A stretch of 64,000 nucleotides of DNA from Isoetes taiwanensis (taxonomy: Eukaryota > Streptophyta > Lycopodiopsida > Isoetales > Isoetaceae). The first letter of the stretch is position 1. Every line of letters starts with the position of its first letter. A program made the position numbers and the translations under genes. The notes under the pieces were generated by a model. It did no database searches. It saw nothing but the letters and a program-made list of their open reading frames with translations, and was not told the origin of the DNA. Shown here piece by piece: positions 37,769 to 50,375 of this stretch. The stretch spans positions 3,878,792-3,942,791 of the forward strand of contig JAJEKV010000017.1 in NCBI GenBank assembly GCA_021234155.1, in the 5' to 3' direction.

Positions 37769-38815
37769 GCCAACCTTTTGCCAATTTGTATATAAATTAA
37801 TGCACCATGTTGCAAATGTTCCTTCTTTATTCATGTTCTAATGTTTTCAATGCTTTTTGCTTCAGGCTTTGTAAATCTGGCCATATGCAAGCGAAAATGC
37901 ATGTAGCAAGGGTTCAATTGTGTTCATACATTCTTCAGTTAATGATAAGTGCTGGTATTCTAAGAGCTTTGTTTATTCTTTCTTTCCCTTGAAAACCTTT
38001 TGAGGCAGGGGTTTTTTAATCCTAGTAGTAATGATTGTACTAGCCCATTGTATGGGTCCCATGACCTATTGGTCTCCGTGGACGTTAAAAAATCTATTCT
38101 ATTCTATTCTATTCTTTAAGATGGCTTTCATTACAATTGAAAGTGCCCCATGTGTTATTAATGCTTGCTTTGCAATGAGAAGTATATGTGATGCAGTGAA
38201 TTCAGTTTGAAAAATTCCTTCAATTGTTTAAGGGAGCAGAAGGCATCGATCAGCTCCACTGCGGAGTTGGACCATTGGCCTTATCACGAATATTATCGAT
38301 GTTTTGTGCAAACAGGCTGTGCTGAGTGGGTTTTTCTAATCTGCTTGCCTACTACTCGCCAAAATATTGTTATCTTCAATCCAATAGAGATCTAGGTACT
38401 TTTTACTGAATGTGTTGCGCGAACTCTTTAGCATATGGGTGAGAATGCTAAACCTCTAGCCAGCAAGCACTTAACCATCATTATTCCAGTCATCAACCTG
38501 AATTTATATTTTGATGGAAGTGCTAGCCATGCCATGATGTCAAGAGCTTAGCATATGATGTCATGAGCTCAACAGAAGATATAAATGTTTTGATGCTAGA
38601 ACCTTAGAGACTTGAAGCCAACCTTTTGCCAATTTGTATATAAATTAACGCGCCATGTTTCAAATGTTCCTTCTTTATTCATGTTCTAATGTTTTCAATG
38701 CTTTTTGCTTCACGCTTTGTAAAGCCGGCCATGTGCAAGCAAAAATGCGTATAGCAAGGATTCAATTGTGTTCACACATTCTTGAGTTAATGATAAGTGC
38801 TGGGTATTCTAAGCT
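37769..38815 (+). repeat. Two 197-bp direct repeats about 850 bp apart
   Basis: 37769-37965 and 38617-38813 share GCCAACCTTTTGCCAATTTG and the next 175 bases at about 90% by eye, including TTTCAATGCTTTTTGCTTCA and GTTAATGATAAGTGCTGG. A LINE/SINE 3' end (copy 3) lies between them. The duplication probably predates or accompanied that insertion. Frames inside (for example 37807-37992) are similar to each other but show no domain. Confidence 0.85.
38058..38115 (+). mobile_element. LINE/SINE 3' end, copy 3, with (TCTAT)n tail
   Basis: CCCATGACCTATTGGTC, TCCGTGGACGTTAAAAAA and then TCTAT units form the third member of the family with the same last about 35 bases and yet another tail unit. The 5' boundary is unclear, perhaps about 37975. 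Confidence 0.65.
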
Positions 38816-39655
38816 ATTATGGGCAACTACATGGCTTCTTCATGCTTCTCATAGTTATGATCATTGGTACAATTTTGTAATGAAATACTTACTAAAACTG
38901 GCTAATATCTTCGAGTTAAACTATTTATGATGCTTAAGCTTTGGTTACACAAGTTGCATGGAGTATGCATTTGAGATGCAAGTACCAGTTCTAAATCTTT
39001 ATGAATACTATATCACATGCCCATAGAGAATCAAAGTGTACCATTGACCACGTCCTTTGTTATGCAATATCCTATACAGTATGCCAATGTTCACTACTGA
39101 GGGAATAATTGTTAGTTAAATTGTTCCTAGACTCATTAAGTTTTTGCTTATTCATTGCACAATGCTTAGTTGCATTTTTCTCATTTTTCTATGGGAGTTC
39201 TTGCATTATTGGGAGCTAGATGCAACATTTGATGTCATGACAATGTCTAGCTAAGGAGGCGAAAGAAAATGTAAAAAGAAAGTGCATATATGTTTAGTTA
39301 CTAATAGACCCGCCATCGATATTTCCAACTCACAATGAATACAACATCGTTCCTTATTGTTATAATCATGGATTTTTGTATGTAGTCAAAGCCTCAATCA
39401 AGGGATGGAGTATGCTAGGAACGCCTTTTTGACATTTCTATCCATTTTATAATATGATGTATTTTGCCATGTAGCTAGAGGCGTCCTCTTTGGCACATTA
39501 TACAGCAAATCAGCATAAAACATGCAATAATCCCTCTCACATCCCAACTCACATTCACACCCTCCTCCCTTTTTAGCATCATGTTAGATACAAAAGTTGC
39601 CACATTCTTTATTCTAGCTAACAATCAAACAACCACCCTTTCAAATTGTAGTAAA
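38816..39655. other. AT-rich sequence, no gene recognised
   Basis: No coding frame or RNA gene is evident. It may be the body of a Helitron relic whose hairpin lies at 39656. Confidence 0.4.
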
Positions 39656-39690
39656 GCCCGACAACGCCGGGCACCTTTTATTGATAGTGT
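39656..39690 (+). mobile_element. Probable Helitron 3' end relic
   Basis: The hairpin GCCCGACAACGCCGGGC (one mismatch, loop AAC) and the following CACCTTTTATTGATAGT resemble the 3' ends at 14180, 41162 and 50477. The CTAG terminus has decayed. It lies inside the Harbinger-like boundaries, so it is nested there. Confidence 0.5.
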
Positions 39691-39719
39691 TTGCTAATAA
39701 TCGAAAAATTCTTAGTTGG

Positions 39720-39960
39720 GAACTTAACGACGTCTTGCAGTATGAAGTGCTTTATAACGGTTTCCATTATGTTAGATGCAAAGTAACTTAACGATATTAT
39801 GCAGTGTGAAGTGCTCTATAACGATTTTCGTTATGTTAGGCGTAATGTAACCTAACAGAATTGTGCAATGTGAAGTGCTTTATAACGGTTTCCGTTACGC
39901 TAATTTTTAATCTAAGAGGAAGTGTGAAGCGAAATGTTAGGTTACCTTAACATAAAAGAG
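39720..39960. repeat. Subterminal repeats of the Harbinger-like right end
   Basis: Three or four units of about 65 bp carry GTGAAGTGCTYTATAACG, GTTATGTTAG and TAACTTAACG/TAACCTAACAG. Related motifs in the opposite orientation occur at 31330-31480. Subterminal repeats of this kind are usually transposase or partner-protein binding sites. Confidence 0.7.
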
Positions 39961-40275
39961 TATCCGTTATATTAAAAATTTAACCTAACATAATGGCCAG
40001 TGTGATATGGCCCTAATTATAGTGGAAAAATAAGGCCCCCACAATGGTATGCAATATGAAATCGCCAGGGTGTTTAAATTTAATGGCTTCAATTTTGTAT
40101 AACATTGGCAGTATCACAAAGCTATTTTTCTTCTTACCCCTCCAAATTAACGTGCCTGGGAACCTGCCGGCTGGAGTGGTTTCTGGCAGTAAACCCACAG
40201 GCGGCACCACCTGCGATTGGCATTAGCCGCGAAATCAGACTGCCGGAAACCACAACAGACGACAGGCTCCCAAAC

Positions 40276-40928
40276 GTAAGCCTCCGCTTATTGAAAGTTC
40301 CGTTCTTGGCATTTTTTTGCTGATTTTTGGGTGCAGAGAATTGTTGCATGCCGATTTTTCTGCTGATCTGTGTGTGCAGGAATTTATAGGTTCTATTTGA
40401 GGCTAAAACACCAAGAATCGGCACTGTTCATCATGCTTGTAGTCTCTTTTTAGATCTAGAATAAAAGATGAATCATGTAGAAACAAAAATGATAGCTGAG
40501 GGTTTCAAGGCCAGTAAGCTGGCTCTGTTATGCGAAAATAAAATCATGCTCTGTAAGAGGCAAAGATATAAAGCCATAGCAGGATCTCTACCATGTTTCA
40601 TCCTGAGCTTCCCCTGTTTCCTGCTTCTGGCCACAATAGCACCTTAAGAAGCACCTTGCTTCTTGCCCTTCCTGGAAAAGCAAAAGCAGGTCGCAATAAA
40701 AAAAGCAGGATGCAAAGCCATAATAAATCATGCAGGGATGCAAAGCCATAGCCGGAGCTTCATATCGGCTCCTTTGTTTCATTCTCCCATGTTTCGTCCT
40801 GTTTGGCCGGATGGCCCATTTTCCCCTGTTCTCTCTCAGCGGTGCTATGGCGGCGTCGATTGAACAGTTCCTTGTTTTAAATAAATACTAAAAAGTCCAG
40901 GAACTTTCAATAAGCGATGGTTTACTGT
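40276..40928. repeat. Inverted repeat pair, possible MITE
   Basis: CGCTTATTGAAAGTTCC (about 40288-40304) and its complement GGAACTTTCAATAAGCG (about 40900-40916) lie about 0.6 kb apart. Similarity runs outward for roughly a further ten bases (GTAAGCC / GTAAACC). No clear target duplication was found. The inner part repeats AAGCCATAGC and GATGCAAAGC motifs also seen near 44150. Confidence 0.5.
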
Positions 40929-41161
40929 GATGGGCCTGGCCAGTTAACCTCTTGATAACTGGAGATCCCATCAATCTCTACCGTTGGATCTACTTAAGCC
41001 TAGGGACTCAAGAAATTAACACATGCATGCTTCGGTAAAGAATTTAATCTTTGTATATATTCTAAGGTCCCAAAAATATATTTGCCCAATACTCAGCAAT
41101 AACCTCGCACAACAATTAATGTTCTTGATAATTACAGCTCAAGCCAATATATAATAACTAA

Positions 41162-44100
41162 CTAGTAAACGTGTGCCCGGCGTTGCCGGGCTAATGTCCT
41201 GGCATGTGTTTTCACCTTTAACATTCATATTTGCAACCTCTGACAACACCACAGGTATGCTTGCAAGAATGGACAATACTTGTGTTGCCAAGCATAAGCA
41301 GGCGTGGCATATAAATTGTTTCCGGATATAGGAATGTTTACTCATTGTGCATGCGTATACCTGGATAATTTTGTCCATACGTAGTGATATGGATGCATAA
41401 ATCTATAAACTTTAAATATCGTCCTTTTCAACATGAGTAATGGGCATAATGTATATATGGCCTTTTGATTTCTTGATGTATGACTATCACTTCTGGATTA
41501 TGAGCAAACTAACTTAGGAGGAGAGGACGTCGGCTCCTCCTATCCCCCCCTATGATTCATGGCTAAGCCATCTACCAAGTTGCATGATATTGGAAGGATG
41601 GTAATGAGTCTACCTCAATATCGTCTAAAAATAAAATTGCATGCATGTATGATGGAGTGGCCATTTCCAAGAGCTAAATCCTAAACGTGAAAAACAAATA
41701 GATGACGACTGAAAATTCAAAAGAACAATGCCGAGAAAGCCAGCATACTGCCTTTTCATGCTCCAAAAGTCACACCTAAAAAGGGCACACCAGCATCAAT
41801 CAGAAACATCATGCTCAAATTCTAGTGTTGTCTTTTAAATTAAAGAACTCTTTTTACAAAAAACATGTGCTGATTCTTCAACATTTGTCCACCCCAATGG
41901 TTTGTTTATATAAAGACATACTTTATATAGCCATTATAATTGTTAAAGGTGCACATTTTAAACTGTTGCAATCCTAATATACAACATTATATCCAAAAGT
42001 TCTTGCACTTAACTCAGCTTTTCCGTCCTACACATGGGCTAAGTGAGAAACTTCGTCGTATAGAACCCTTCTCCATGTCAAACACATTCTGCTCTAGTAT
42101 AGTGTGTCAAATGACAATTGTCAAGGTAAAATAAGCTTAAAAAAACATCATTATAAGTTTAGCTCCTTATAGTTGCATCTCTTGTAAAGTAGATCATTTA
42201 TCGAACACTTGGAAAGCATCTAATGAAATACCTTAAACTCAAGCCTTGCATGTAACAAAAATGAGAAATAATAGGACAATGTGCAAGAAGAAATTGTGCA
42301 AGCATAAGAGGGAATAGATTATGTCTTTCCCATATTGTGCTGCAACCTTACATATAAAATTTAAAGAAGTATGCTAGAGAAGCCCCAAATTCTGATTCCC
42401 TTTAAACTGAATAATCTATTATTTACTGCAAACATAAGGTTGTTAATTCTAGAAAATGAAACACACGCAGAATTATGTTCTTTACTCTAAATTCTTTCGA
42501 AACACATGCAAGATTCCATAAAGAAATAGGTCATCTTCTTGTTTCTTCTAGAAACTGATTGCTAGATCTTGAGGCTGCACAAAGGGAAAATATAAGATCC
42601 AGAATGGAGTCAATATTCCTCAACTCAAAGATGTTATGCAGACATAGTTGTGCACATAATACAAAATATGTGAAGACAGTCCAAAATTTGAAACCAGCCT
42701 TTTAGTATTGTCATTTTACTTTTCCTGTGTAGAATCAAATGGATTGACTTGAAACAGGAAAGCATCCTAGAAGAATTACAGATATAAGTACAACTTCCAC
42801 AAACGCAAGGTAACCAAACAAATTCAAAGAGAAGATAAAAAGTAGTGGTAAATAAAAGCAAGCCAAACTCTAATATATGACCAACATTTCTATATCGTCG
42901 CTCTACCTTTGCCCAAATGCAAAGCAATCAGCAAATCCAAACGGAAGATATACAAAGGTGATCAATACAATATAGCAATGATATAAGTTCCAGCATATTA
43001 ACGATCTGAATTCAGTAATATGATGCATTTGCATTACTCAAGGATATGCAGGTCTGCCTAGAAAGGAACACAGCCTGTGCCACTTGAAGTTTACAGCCAG
43101 AATGGATTGGGTTTCTGACCCGAGAATGGATTGGGGTTTTTTGTCTCCATACGCTATAAAGGGCACAGCGAAAGCCCCCAGCGGACTTTCTGAGGCGAAA
43201 ACATTTTCTTACCTAATGTGTGATCATTGAAATACCATAGTAGTCCGCCCCTTTGCTGCAAAGGTATATCCATGCCATGCTCTCAAGGTTGGGGTCCTGC
43301 ATAAATTAACAGATACATAACTGAGCAGTCCCAAATACGCCATTCCATTAGCTTAATACAAATGATTGTACTTTGCATCTGCCAGCATTGGTCTAGATGG
43401 TGGGCGCAAAAATGTTCATAGAACCAGAAACTATCGTGCAAGAACCATAAACGAAATGCACAAACTACCTCTAGAAAATTTGCTTATTTTTAATTGTCAA
43501 ACCTGGACTGATGAGTAACTCTGAATTGTGCAGAAGCCATAGCTGAAGTATACAATGCAAATGAACATGCCATGGTTGCCTTGCTTCCTTTTTTATCATT
43601 TGCAATGGCCAGAAAGCCTAATCCGAACTATCAACTCCTCCGCACCTCATCTTACGTATTCTGCACTGAAAGCAACCACAAGCATGGTATATGGTGCACA
43701 TCGATTTTAACCAAGTAAAGGTCATTCAGGAAACATGGATGCACTTACAATTTAAAAAAAAAGGAAGCTGGTATCGGTTTTGTTAAGAGCATGCATGGCA
43801 TATAGGGTTAATCCAGCAAGTTTTCTGCGCTGGCTCATGGAATTTTCATCAATCATGCAGGGTCCCCAAAGCCAGGTTAGCTCCAAGAAAATGAAAAGCC
43901 AGTACCTTTGCTTCAAATCGATTTCTATGCTTCAACCGATCATGACTCTTATACTTCAACTGCAAATAGAGAAGACAAACACATCAGATTTAAAGCTGGA
44001 TGCCGTTGCAAATCGAGGGAGTGAGTTTGAAAATGGGCCTGCCAGAATTTACACCTTGTTGCTTTGCCACAGCCGATTAACCCAAATAATTGCTTTGCCA

Positions 44101-44997
44101 CAGCCGATTGCAATGCGAAAATGGAAAACCCCTTGGCTCTGTCGGTTGCAAAGCCATAGCTGCTTCGGCAGACTCAGAGACTACCTTTTTGTTTGCATAA
44201 AAAAAAAGGTGGAGCAGAATCCAGTCTCGGCTCTCACATACATCGCACGGAATGCATGCAGCAAACCCTGCACCAAAACTCCGCTGCACCAAACCCTGCC
44301 CGTTATATGCTATGCAGCCAGAAATGAGAAACGTATGAAATACCAGAAAATGCTCTTGGCTCCACAAATTATCGTGTAGAAAATTGGAATACCTTCCTTT
44401 ACATTTGCAGAGAATGGAGCGTATGCAAGTCACCCTGTGAAAAGTGGAAAACGTTCTAAGAAAAGAACCCAAAAATTGACCAGAAAAAGCAGGATACTGG
44501 CAAAGCAAAAAACACGAAATAGAAGCAAAAATACAGAAGCCTTACCCTCCTTGCAAGAGCTGTCTGTAAAATATGTATATCACATAAAAAATGCTGCTTG
44601 ATAATGCTTGCGAAAATGAGAGGAATTCATTAGCTCGAAAGCCTTTCGCTTCTTGCAAGAATCCTGCAAAAAAAAACGTTTGCTGTCAATGGTTCCGGCT
44701 CCAAGCTCAAGCTCCAAAATGTGAGCTCCATTGCGATTTTCCAAAGCCCTCCTTTTCTTGCAAAAACCCTAAGAAAGGAGGCGGTTTGTATTGAACCGAG
44801 TCAACCATCATCAGAGCGAGATCCATGGCCATCGAGAAGTTTGGTGCTCTCGCCCGTTCACAAAATTTTCGTATGATTAGACGGCAAGGGGAAAGATAGC
44901 CGGAAAAAAAATATTGCCCGGAAAACTGGTTTTTTCTTCCAATGTAACGCCGGAAAAAAATCAGCAAGACACCCCAAAAACTTTTTAAATAAGTAGA
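41162..44997 (-). mobile_element. Complete-looking Helitron (minus strand), 3.8 kb
   Basis: Read on the minus strand, it starts TCTACTTATTTAAAAAG (44997 downward) and ends with the perfect hairpin GCCCGGC-AAC-GCCGGGC (41191-41175), ACACGTTTA and CTAG (41165-41162). The flanking bases are A and T as expected for Helitron insertion between A and T. There is no Rep/helicase, so it is non-autonomous. No convincing host gene is visible inside; a short frame at 44824-44707 (MDLALMMVDSVQYKPPPFLG) near the 5' end and the AAGCCATAGC blocks are unassigned. Its right end abuts the Ty3 pol remnant, into which it inserted. Confidence 0.75.
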
Positions 44998-47586
44998 TAA
45001 TCAAGTCTATTGACGAACTGGTCGGGGGTACAAAAAGTTCTACCTGCTTACTAAATCATCGTCCCCTAACATATGGGAAGGATCAAAAATATACTTCCTC
45101 AAGTTACTCACGTGGAAGACGTTATGTACTTTCAAGTGCGAAGGTAACTCCAATCTGTAAGCCACCTTTCCACTGCATTCCAAAATCTCATATGGACTCG
45201 ATACCTAGGGGCCCATTTACCTGCACTTTTAAATGCCAGTGAACTCTGCTTGGGATTAATTCTCAAGCACACATAATCCCCTTTTTGGAATTCAAGTGGC
45301 TACGCCTCTTGTCTGCATACTGTTTTTGTCTATTTTGTGCCATAGCCAAATTCTGACGAAGCCTCCTTAGCTGAGTATCCGTGTCCTCCGCCACCTCATT
45401 AGTTGCTTCAACACTACATTGAGGATCTCTCCAATTAAGAGGACAACGACACTCCTTACCATACATTGCCTCAAAAGGACTTATTTTGATGGAATCTTGA
45501 TAAGTGTTGTTGTACGCAAACTCGGCCAAGTACAAATAAGAATCATATACCTTTGATTGACTAGGCACATACATCCTAAGCATATATTCCAAGACTTGAT
45601 TAACTCGCTCCACTTGGCCATCTGCCTGAGGACGATAAGATGTACTGGCATATAACTTAGTCCCAATATTTTGAAACAACCCTTGCCAAAATTGGCTCAT
45701 AAACTTTGTATCCCGATCTGATGTAATAATGGCTGGCATCCCATGTAACCTAAAAGTCTCCTTGACAAATAACTTAAAGATATCCATTGTTGTAGCAGTA
45801 GTCTTTGTAGGCATAAAATGGGCTTGCTTAGTTAGCCGATCAACCACAACATAAATTGCATCATAACCTGAACGTGTCTGGAGTAGTTCAACAATGAAGT
45901 CCATGGAAATACTCTCCCACTTAGAAGATAGAATTACTATAGGTTGCAATTCTCTAGGCTCCCTAAACCTTGATGCTTTTACCTTATGACAAGATAAGCA
46001 TCTAGCCACGTACTCCTTAACCATCTTCTTCTGTCCGGGCCAAAAGAGATTCTGACCCATTTTTCTCAAAGTTTTGCGTGCTCCTGGGTGGCCCGCTAAA
46101 GGACTATCATGTGCTTCATATAGAAATCTCAATCTCAACTCCTGGTCATTAGGAATGCACATACGTCTATCTATCTATATATAATAATAAAGGTGTTTTA
46201 TGATAGTCTGTGCGCAATCTTGGCCGTTAAATTAAACCGACGGTCGAGATGCTTTCCAAATTGTTTTCATTGCGGTTATTGAGTCGTGGTAGATTTGTCG
46301 CATGCAGCATTCCGGCTGGGTGGAGTCGTGGTAGATTTGTCGCCTGCACCATTCCGGCTGGGTCGTAGATGACCAAAGTATGTATCCTCGAACCTGGATT
46401 TTGCGGTTGATTACTAATCCTTGTGAAGCAACGTGTAGCTTTGCCCTGTTTTTTTGCTTACGAATTTTATGAAACCCTGGTCTCTTCGAGCTATTGCAAG
46501 TCTGGTGCATGGTTGCTTGTTGTTATCGAGTTTATCCAGCCATTTCTTTTATGTAGTTTAACGGAGCAGTTTCTTCTATCGGTGTTTTGCAAATGATCAG
46601 CTATCATCAATGTTTTTCTCTGTTTCTTGCAGACCGGGAACATTTCATTCATTTGTCTAACGCCAAGAAAACCCGTCTATTCTAACCAGAACCACTTCTG
46701 AGTCTTGAAGACAAAGGAGCTCGCCAGGCAGCATCTTTGAAGCGGTTAGATTCTACGTCACATAGTTTGCATTTTACTTTATAGTTTCTTAGAAAAATCT
46801 CAGATTCTGCACCTTCATTTGCGTATCTGATGCTTGCAGACTGATTATTGTCAGCAGCACAATATTGCTTGTTTTTTCCTTTGTTCCCTCTTGAAAGGGA
46901 TAGGGCAGCCTATGCCAGATTCCCGTAAACTACTGAAGTGGCAGAAGGGGAGAAGCAACAAGTACGTAAGCTTAATTTATCCTTTCTTTGAATTAATTGT
47001 TATTTTTGTTTAGTAATTTAGGCTGCTCCTTGAACAAGATAGAGTAGAAAATTTTCAAGAATTGCTCAAATCAGTTGCTCCCTCAATGTAGAAATGAAAA
47101 TGCATTTTTTTTATTGTTATCTTCTATGCTCTTAGGTCTACAGGATATTGCCATGGATGTTTCAAACACACCTATGTTGCCCAATGCTAAATTTGAAGAT
47201 TTCTCAGCCCAGGCTTACAACTTCAGGTGCATTATTCTTGGGCATATACACTCCATGGTAAAAATTGTAGCTTTAATTTTAACTTTGTTTCTACATTTAT
47301 TTTCATCATCTCCTTATCTTTCTTAGAAGCATTGTTGATATTGCAGTGGAAAGACATGTTGTCTACTGGATTTGCAGCAGTGCGGCATGGATATAGATCT
47401 TATTGTGAAAGGTGTCAACAACATGCAAATGCAGCTTCCTTTGTTTTCTTTTGTACTAGGATTACAAGCGGGCTGTTGGCATCTATGAATTTCAGCTGTA
47501 AGGTGCACTTTTTGGTAAATTTCTTGTCTTTTTAAACTCTTAAAATTTCAAATACACCCATATCTGTGAGAATCTTCGCCTATCAG

Positions 47587-48882
47587 GACAGCTTGTGGTC
47601 GCAGTTCTGGTTGACAAAGGAGTTGAAGTGCATGTGCTTGTACGGAATTTAGAGAAGGCGCAATCATTATTTGGCAAAGAGTTTACAGACAAAACTAAGG
47701 TATTATTTGTAGGCTGCACAGGTTCTTTCACTTGCATAACATTGTGGTAATCAGATTACTTATTTTCTCATGCAAGAGTGCAAATACCTTGTAAGTCTTG
47801 GCACACTTAAATTTGAACTTATGCAGGTGTTTGTAGGAGATACGAGAAATGTGGAAGACCTCAATACCAAATTGTTTGAGGTAGTTGTTTACAAAGGCAT
47901 GTATACCTTTATCATTTCATGTTGTGTTCTTTGCATTACACCTTTCACTGCTTCATTCTCTAATATGCCTACATTGCAGGGTGTCACCCATGTGATATCT
48001 TTGCCGCGAGCCACGAACACCTCTTGCTTTTCCATCACTATCTTTGGAGTGGAGATAATACTCGAAGCGGAACCATTATGTCATTTGCTAATACTTAGTA
48101 TGGGTATCTATTTAAGTTCAAAGCGAAGCTTACCTTTTCCTTTGAAGATTGGATTGGCTTTTCGCAACATTGTTTTACGTCGTACCTCGTTCGTGCAAAG
48201 GTTTGTGCTTGTCTCATCAGTTGGCGTGACAAAGTACAATCAACCACCATGGAGGTATATTCAATTAAATGCTCCATGCACATGAACAAGTTTTTCTATT
48301 TCACTTGATTTTTGTTATTGTGCGAATATATGCAGCATCATGAATCTATTCGATTGTACTCAAATTTAAAAAATGGCGGAGGATTATCGTGTTCGATGCA
48401 GTGCGCCCTACACAATCATCGGGCATGGCTTTTATTCAAAAGAGTTCTACAACTTTCTTACTGCAAAACACCTGTTTTTCTTGGGCATAACGCAAAGTGT
48501 TCTACTTGTCTGGGCTGATGAAGATCAAAAAGCATCTGAGTACTGGTAGATTATCATTTCAGGCCTGGACGACTAACTGATGGACCATATACTTCTTGTG
48601 ATCTTAATACGTTGCTAAGAGCAACTTCAGTAACAAGATGGTCAGTGATTTTAGATAAAGGTTGGTATCTTCAAACCTGATTTCTCTAAGGTGCTTGTCT
48701 AATAGGATTGCTGAATTTCACACCCATTTGCGATTTGGTTATTGTTACATTGAGGTATTGGTTGCTTAATAGGAGATAAAATTGTTGGGGAAGCCAGCAG
48801 GATAATGGTAGCAGAAGCATGCATTCAGGCTATTGATGCAGATTGTACAGTTGGTCAAATCCACGAGTTGAACTCCGTTGAG
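47587..48882 (+). pseudogene. Captured NAD(P)-binding Rossmann protein gene (atypical SDR, At4g31530-like)
   Basis: Exon-like blocks on the plus strand keep GT/AG sites. 47587-47699 reads GQLVVAVLVDKGVEVHVLVR and LEKAQSLFGKEF; 47827-47880 reads VFVGDTRNVEDLNTKLFE; 47980-48254 starts GVTHVIS and ends RFVLVSSVGVTKYNQPPW; 48336-about 48430 reads MNLFDCTQI, then after a stop KMAEDY and APYTIIG; 48563-48660 reads RPGRLTDGPYTSCDLNTLLR; 48773-48882 reads GDKIVGEASRIMVAEACIQA and ends IHELNSVE. This is the order of plastid-type NAD(P)-binding proteins of the atypical SDR group (recalled family resemblance to Arabidopsis At4g31530). Decay is clear: an in-frame stop after MNLFDCTQI, frame slips in the third block, and about 130 unrelated bases between APYTIIG and RPGRL. 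Retained introns show capture at the DNA level. The glycine-rich nucleotide-binding start of the fold is not seen. Confidence 0.8.
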
Positions 48883-50087
48883 GTGAACTTTGTCTTCTTC
48901 CTTCATGTCTTATAAAACCTGATTTTTTTTTTCAAAGGGAGCTTGACAAGCGATATCGATCACATTACCATTAATAGATCCTGCTGTGCAATCCGTGTTT
49001 AATAATAGCCAACCATGTCTTATGCAAATTGATTGTCTTTTGGCCAGATGGGAATATCAGGGAGATTAGCTACAATAAGACTTCCTATTAAAAATGGAAA
49101 ATGGGTCGCAGTTGTTCTGGAAGATAGTTTTGGTGATGCCATGTGGCAGTCGCCAATACTCCATCCGGTGATAGAAGCGGAGCAACAAGTCGACACAAGT
49201 GGAGCAATAAGTAATTGTTTTTTATTTCTTTGACTTCTCTACTTTTCATCTTGTAGGGGAAGGAAAGCAGGGGCTGCCTTTCCACAACAGCGCCAGGGTA
49301 CATGTGGCAGCGAAGAGCGGGTCGGCATTAACAACACTACTTGAAGATAGTAAATTAACCTGAAGAATTAATTTGCTTGTGGATATTATTAGTAGAAGCC
49401 TTAGCCTGCTACCTCACCATTGTTAACAATCTCAATGATTTTGGAGAAGCTGAGAATACTAATCTGACTACAAAGTTGCAGAATTTTGAACTTCCATGGT
49501 TTTGAAAATGCTTCTGGTGTTGAAGAGCTGCTCCTCCTTCCTCAAGGTTACCAAATCGATTTATGAAAGATTGGTCACACATACTGGATTTAAGATGGTA
49601 AGAGCAAGTATTCAAGACATCTAGCAATTTTCCACTTGGACTCTCCAAGACCGATTTGGTCATTGTTAGACAAACTATTGAGTCTGATCAAGCTCCTAGC
49701 CATTATGAAATGCCACTTTCATCCAACCTCTGACATTATTGCCTTACGACATTAATATATTACCTTAGCCATTTTTACTTAGGCACTCCAAATATTTGTC
49801 ATGCCATTAATGTTGTATGAACTCCATAAGGAACATTTTAATCGACTCAACTATAGCAAAATGAATACATGCATGCACGGTCTATTTGCCAGCATTTGTA
49901 CTCAAAGCCCATACTTTTCTTTTAATATTGCATGCTTATTATGTCAAACCATTACTTTTTATTTGTTACTAGACATATTTACTCCATAGATTAATGCTCA
50001 TTATTTTCATAGACATCTAATATCTCCATATTAATATTAACCAAACAAACCTCTCAAATTTATATAGCAACAAAAGCCCAGACTGTC

Positions 50088-50375
50088 GCACTCCAAGGGT
50101 AGAAGTCACTTTTCCAAGAAAAACTAACTATGTAATGACAACCTCTTGTGCACTCCAAGGGTAGAAGTCACTTTTCCAAGAAAGACTAACTATGTAATGA
50201 CAACCTCACAAGACAACGCCAGTACCTAGATTCATGATGAACGCAGGATGATTGTGATGAACATTTTACAACTTCATAAGTTGTATTGAAACTTTTATAA
50301 AGACAAATCTTCAACTTATAGTGGTCATAAGTTGTATTGAAACTTTTATAAAGACAAATCTTCAACTTATAGTGG
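50088..50375. repeat. Two tandem duplications near the Helitron 3' end
   Basis: A 62-bp unit (GCACTCCAAGGGTAGAAGTC..) occurs at 50088 and 50150, and a 51-bp unit (CATAAGTTGTATTGAAAC..) at 50275 and 50326. Copies within each pair are almost identical, so both arose after the Helitron was formed or shortly before insertion. Confidence 0.92.

Larger units (their letters stand above)
31298..40013. mobile_element. Region bounded by PIF/Harbinger-like inverted ends
   Basis: The left end is GGGCTACTTCACACTCGAGG after TAA (31295-31297). The right end is the complement of GGGCCATATCACACTGG before TAA (40014-40016). Both ends continue inward with GTTATGTTAG-type and GCACTTCACACTG-type subterminal motifs in opposite orientation. 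Shared ends plus a TAA duplication fit a single 8.7-kb PIF/Harbinger-like element. No transposase is readable inside; instead it holds LINE parts, a Helitron-like 3' end and duplications, so it would be non-autonomous or heavily invaded. Two unrelated truncated copies facing each other are the alternative. Confidence 0.5.

Noticed and set aside
43780-44379. 199-codon plus-strand frame inside the minus-strand Helitron
   Set aside because: No domain, poor composition, and opposite to the element; likely chance.
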